From contig CAJOCV010000111.1 in assembly GCA_905233785.1 (NCBI GenBank), positions 1 to 5,204 on the forward strand: a stretch of 5,204 bases of DNA, given 5' to 3'. The DNA is from an uncultured Oscillospiraceae bacterium (GTDB lineage: Bacteria; Bacillota; Clostridia; Oscillospirales; Oscillospiraceae). How positions within the stretch are numbered: the first letter of the stretch is position 1; each line of letters starts with the position of its first letter. Shown piece by piece: positions 4,261-5,204 of the stretch. The notes under the pieces were generated by a model. It searched no databases, had not been told where the DNA came from, and saw nothing but the letters and a program-made list of their open reading frames with translations. Both the position numbers and the translations under genes were made by a program.

Positions 4261-5204
4261 ATGAAAGCAGAACGAGCCTTTCCGAAAATCACCGTCTCCG
4301 AAAAGGGCGCCCGCTGGGTGGGCGAGGGGCACCCCTGGGTCTATGAGAGCGACGTGCGCGGCTGCGAGCCCTGCGAGAACGGCGCGCTGGTGGACGCGGT
4401 GAGCGAGAAGGGGCGCTATCTCGGCACGGGCTTTTTCAGCGAAAAGAGCAAGATCCGCGTCCGCCTGCTCTCCCGCAACGCCAATGACCGCTTTGACGAG
4501 GCCTTCTGGCGCCGCCGCCTGCGCTACGCCTGGGACTACCGCAAGACGGTCATGGGGGACGAGCTCGACTGCTGCCGCGTGATCTTCGGTGAGGCCGACG
4601 GCTTCCCGGGACTCACGGTGGATAAGTTCCACGATCTGCTGGTGACGCAGACCCTCTCGGTGGGGATGGAAAAGATAAAACCCGCGCTGTTTCCCACGCT
4701 GGTGGAGCTGCTGCGCGAGGACGGGCAGGAAATTCGCGGCCTGTACGAGCGAAACGACGTCGCCATTCGCGCCCTCGAGGGCATGGAACAGGGGAAGGGC
4801 TGGTTTGCGCTGCCCGGACTGCCCGCGCCGGAGAGCCCTCTGACGGAGATTTGTGAGAACGGGATATACTATGCCGTGGACGTAGAGAACGGTCAAAAGA
4901 CCGGCTTCTTCCTCGATCAGAAATATAACCGTCTCGCGGTGGCAAAGCTTGCCAAGGGCCGCCGGGTGCTCGACTGCTTTACGCACACCGGCTCCTTCGC
5001 CCTCAACGCGGCGAAGGGCGGGGCGGAGCATGTCACAGCGGTAGACGTGTCTGAGAGCGCCATCGAAATGGCAAGGCGCAACGCCGCGCGCAACGGACTT
5101 GCAGAGCGCATGGACTTTCTGGCCGCGGATGTGTTCGACCTGCTGCCCGCGCTGGAAAAGCAGGGCAAAGCGCCCTATGACTTCATCATCCTTGACCCGC
5201 CGGC
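4261..5204 (+). CDS. rlmI: Class I SAM-dependent rRNA (cytosine-5)-methyltransferase, RlmI/COG1092 type, 3' end cut by the window
   Basis: The first 314 codons of a methyltransferase that would transfer a methyl group from S-adenosylmethionine to a cytosine of 23S rRNA. The N-terminal PUA domain occupies about residues 8-72 (KITVSEKGARWVGEGHPWVYESD). A linker domain follows, with the family signatures GEADGFPGLTVDKF (110-123), LYERND (161-166) and ENGIYYAVDVENGQKTGFFLDQKYNR (199-224). The Rossmann-type methyltransferase domain starts with motif I, VLDCFTHTGSFALNAA (236-251), and then AVDVS (260-264). The window ends just after ILDPP (310-314), the start of the DPPAF catalytic motif. Family members are near 390-400 residues, so roughly 80 are missing beyond the edge. 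The conserved catalytic cysteine expected there cannot be checked. Codon use is strongly GC-biased and looks native. The Escherichia coli target is C1962. The close paralogue RlmK/L and other COG1092 members cannot be fully excluded, so the symbol is by family. Confidence 0.9.
   Translation, partial: MKAERAFPKITVSEKGARWVGEGHPWVYESDVRGCEPCENGALVDAVSEKGRYLGTGFFSEKSKIRVRLLSRNANDRFDEAFWRRRLRYAWDYRKTVMGDELDCCRVIFGEADGFPGLTVDKFHDLLVTQTLSVGMEKIKPALFPTLVELLREDGQEIRGLYERNDVAIRALEGMEQGKGWFALPGLPAPESPLTEICENGIYYAVDVENGQKTGFFLDQKYNRLAVAKLAKGRRVLDCFTHTGSFALNAAKGGAEHVTAVDVSESAIEMARRNAARNGLAERMDFLAADVFDLLPALEKQGKAPYDFIILDPP

Noticed and set aside
4077..4292. Minus-strand 71-codon reading frame across the intergenic region
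   Set aside because: It covers the miniature element and the start of the methyltransferase gene on the opposite strand. It has no ribosome binding site, and its C-terminal half is just the translated element.
4240..5031. Long minus-strand frame of 263 codons opposite the methyltransferase
   Set aside because: It is a shadow of the GC-rich plus-strand coding sequence, whose domains and motifs are clear.

Overview
The window looks like chromosomal DNA from a GC-rich anaerobic Firmicute, probably a gut Oscillospiraceae-type Clostridium. This rests on GC-rich codon use, AGGAG-type ribosome binding sites, long perfect-stem terminators and the gene families present. It is an inference; no marker gene fixes the species.

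Layout: positions 1-237 hold a very strong bidirectional hairpin terminator (57-104) and no convincing gene. Positions 238-2874 are a minus-strand surface-polysaccharide block: a family-2 glycosyltransferase (1762-2874), then a decayed C-terminal stub of a second glycosyltransferase (about 1605-1760), then a polytopic DUF2142-like membrane protein (238-1608). The stub's stop overlaps the membrane-protein start as ATGA, so the membrane protein was probably once coupled to a full-length glycosyltransferase that has since been lost. Positions 3007-3980 are a minus-strand two-gene unit: a small DUF1858-like protein (3738-3980), and a GntR/FCD-type regulator (3007-3738) whose start overlaps the upstream stop by one base. 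Positions 4261 to the right edge carry the 5' part of a plus-strand RlmI/COG1092-type rRNA methyltransferase, cut off by the window just after its DPP motif.

The most notable item is in the divergent intergenic region 3981-4260. Two promoter-like sequences lie back to back (minus 4010-4038, plus 4046-4074). Just downstream of the plus promoter is a 90-bp element (4080-4169) with perfect 14-bp terminal inverted repeats starting GTAA, flanked on both sides by the exact 8-bp direct repeat AATTTTTA. This is the signature of a transposed miniature element (MITE). The GTAA ends and 8-bp duplication suggest mobilisation by an IS66-family transposase. It lies in what should be the 5' leader of the methyltransferase gene, where its terminator-like fold could affect expression. 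A near-copy of its terminal repeat also lies between the two divergent -35 boxes.

The window contains no complete new defence or metabolic system. The MITE in the leader and the glycosyltransferase stub are the parts that ordinary gene calling would miss.
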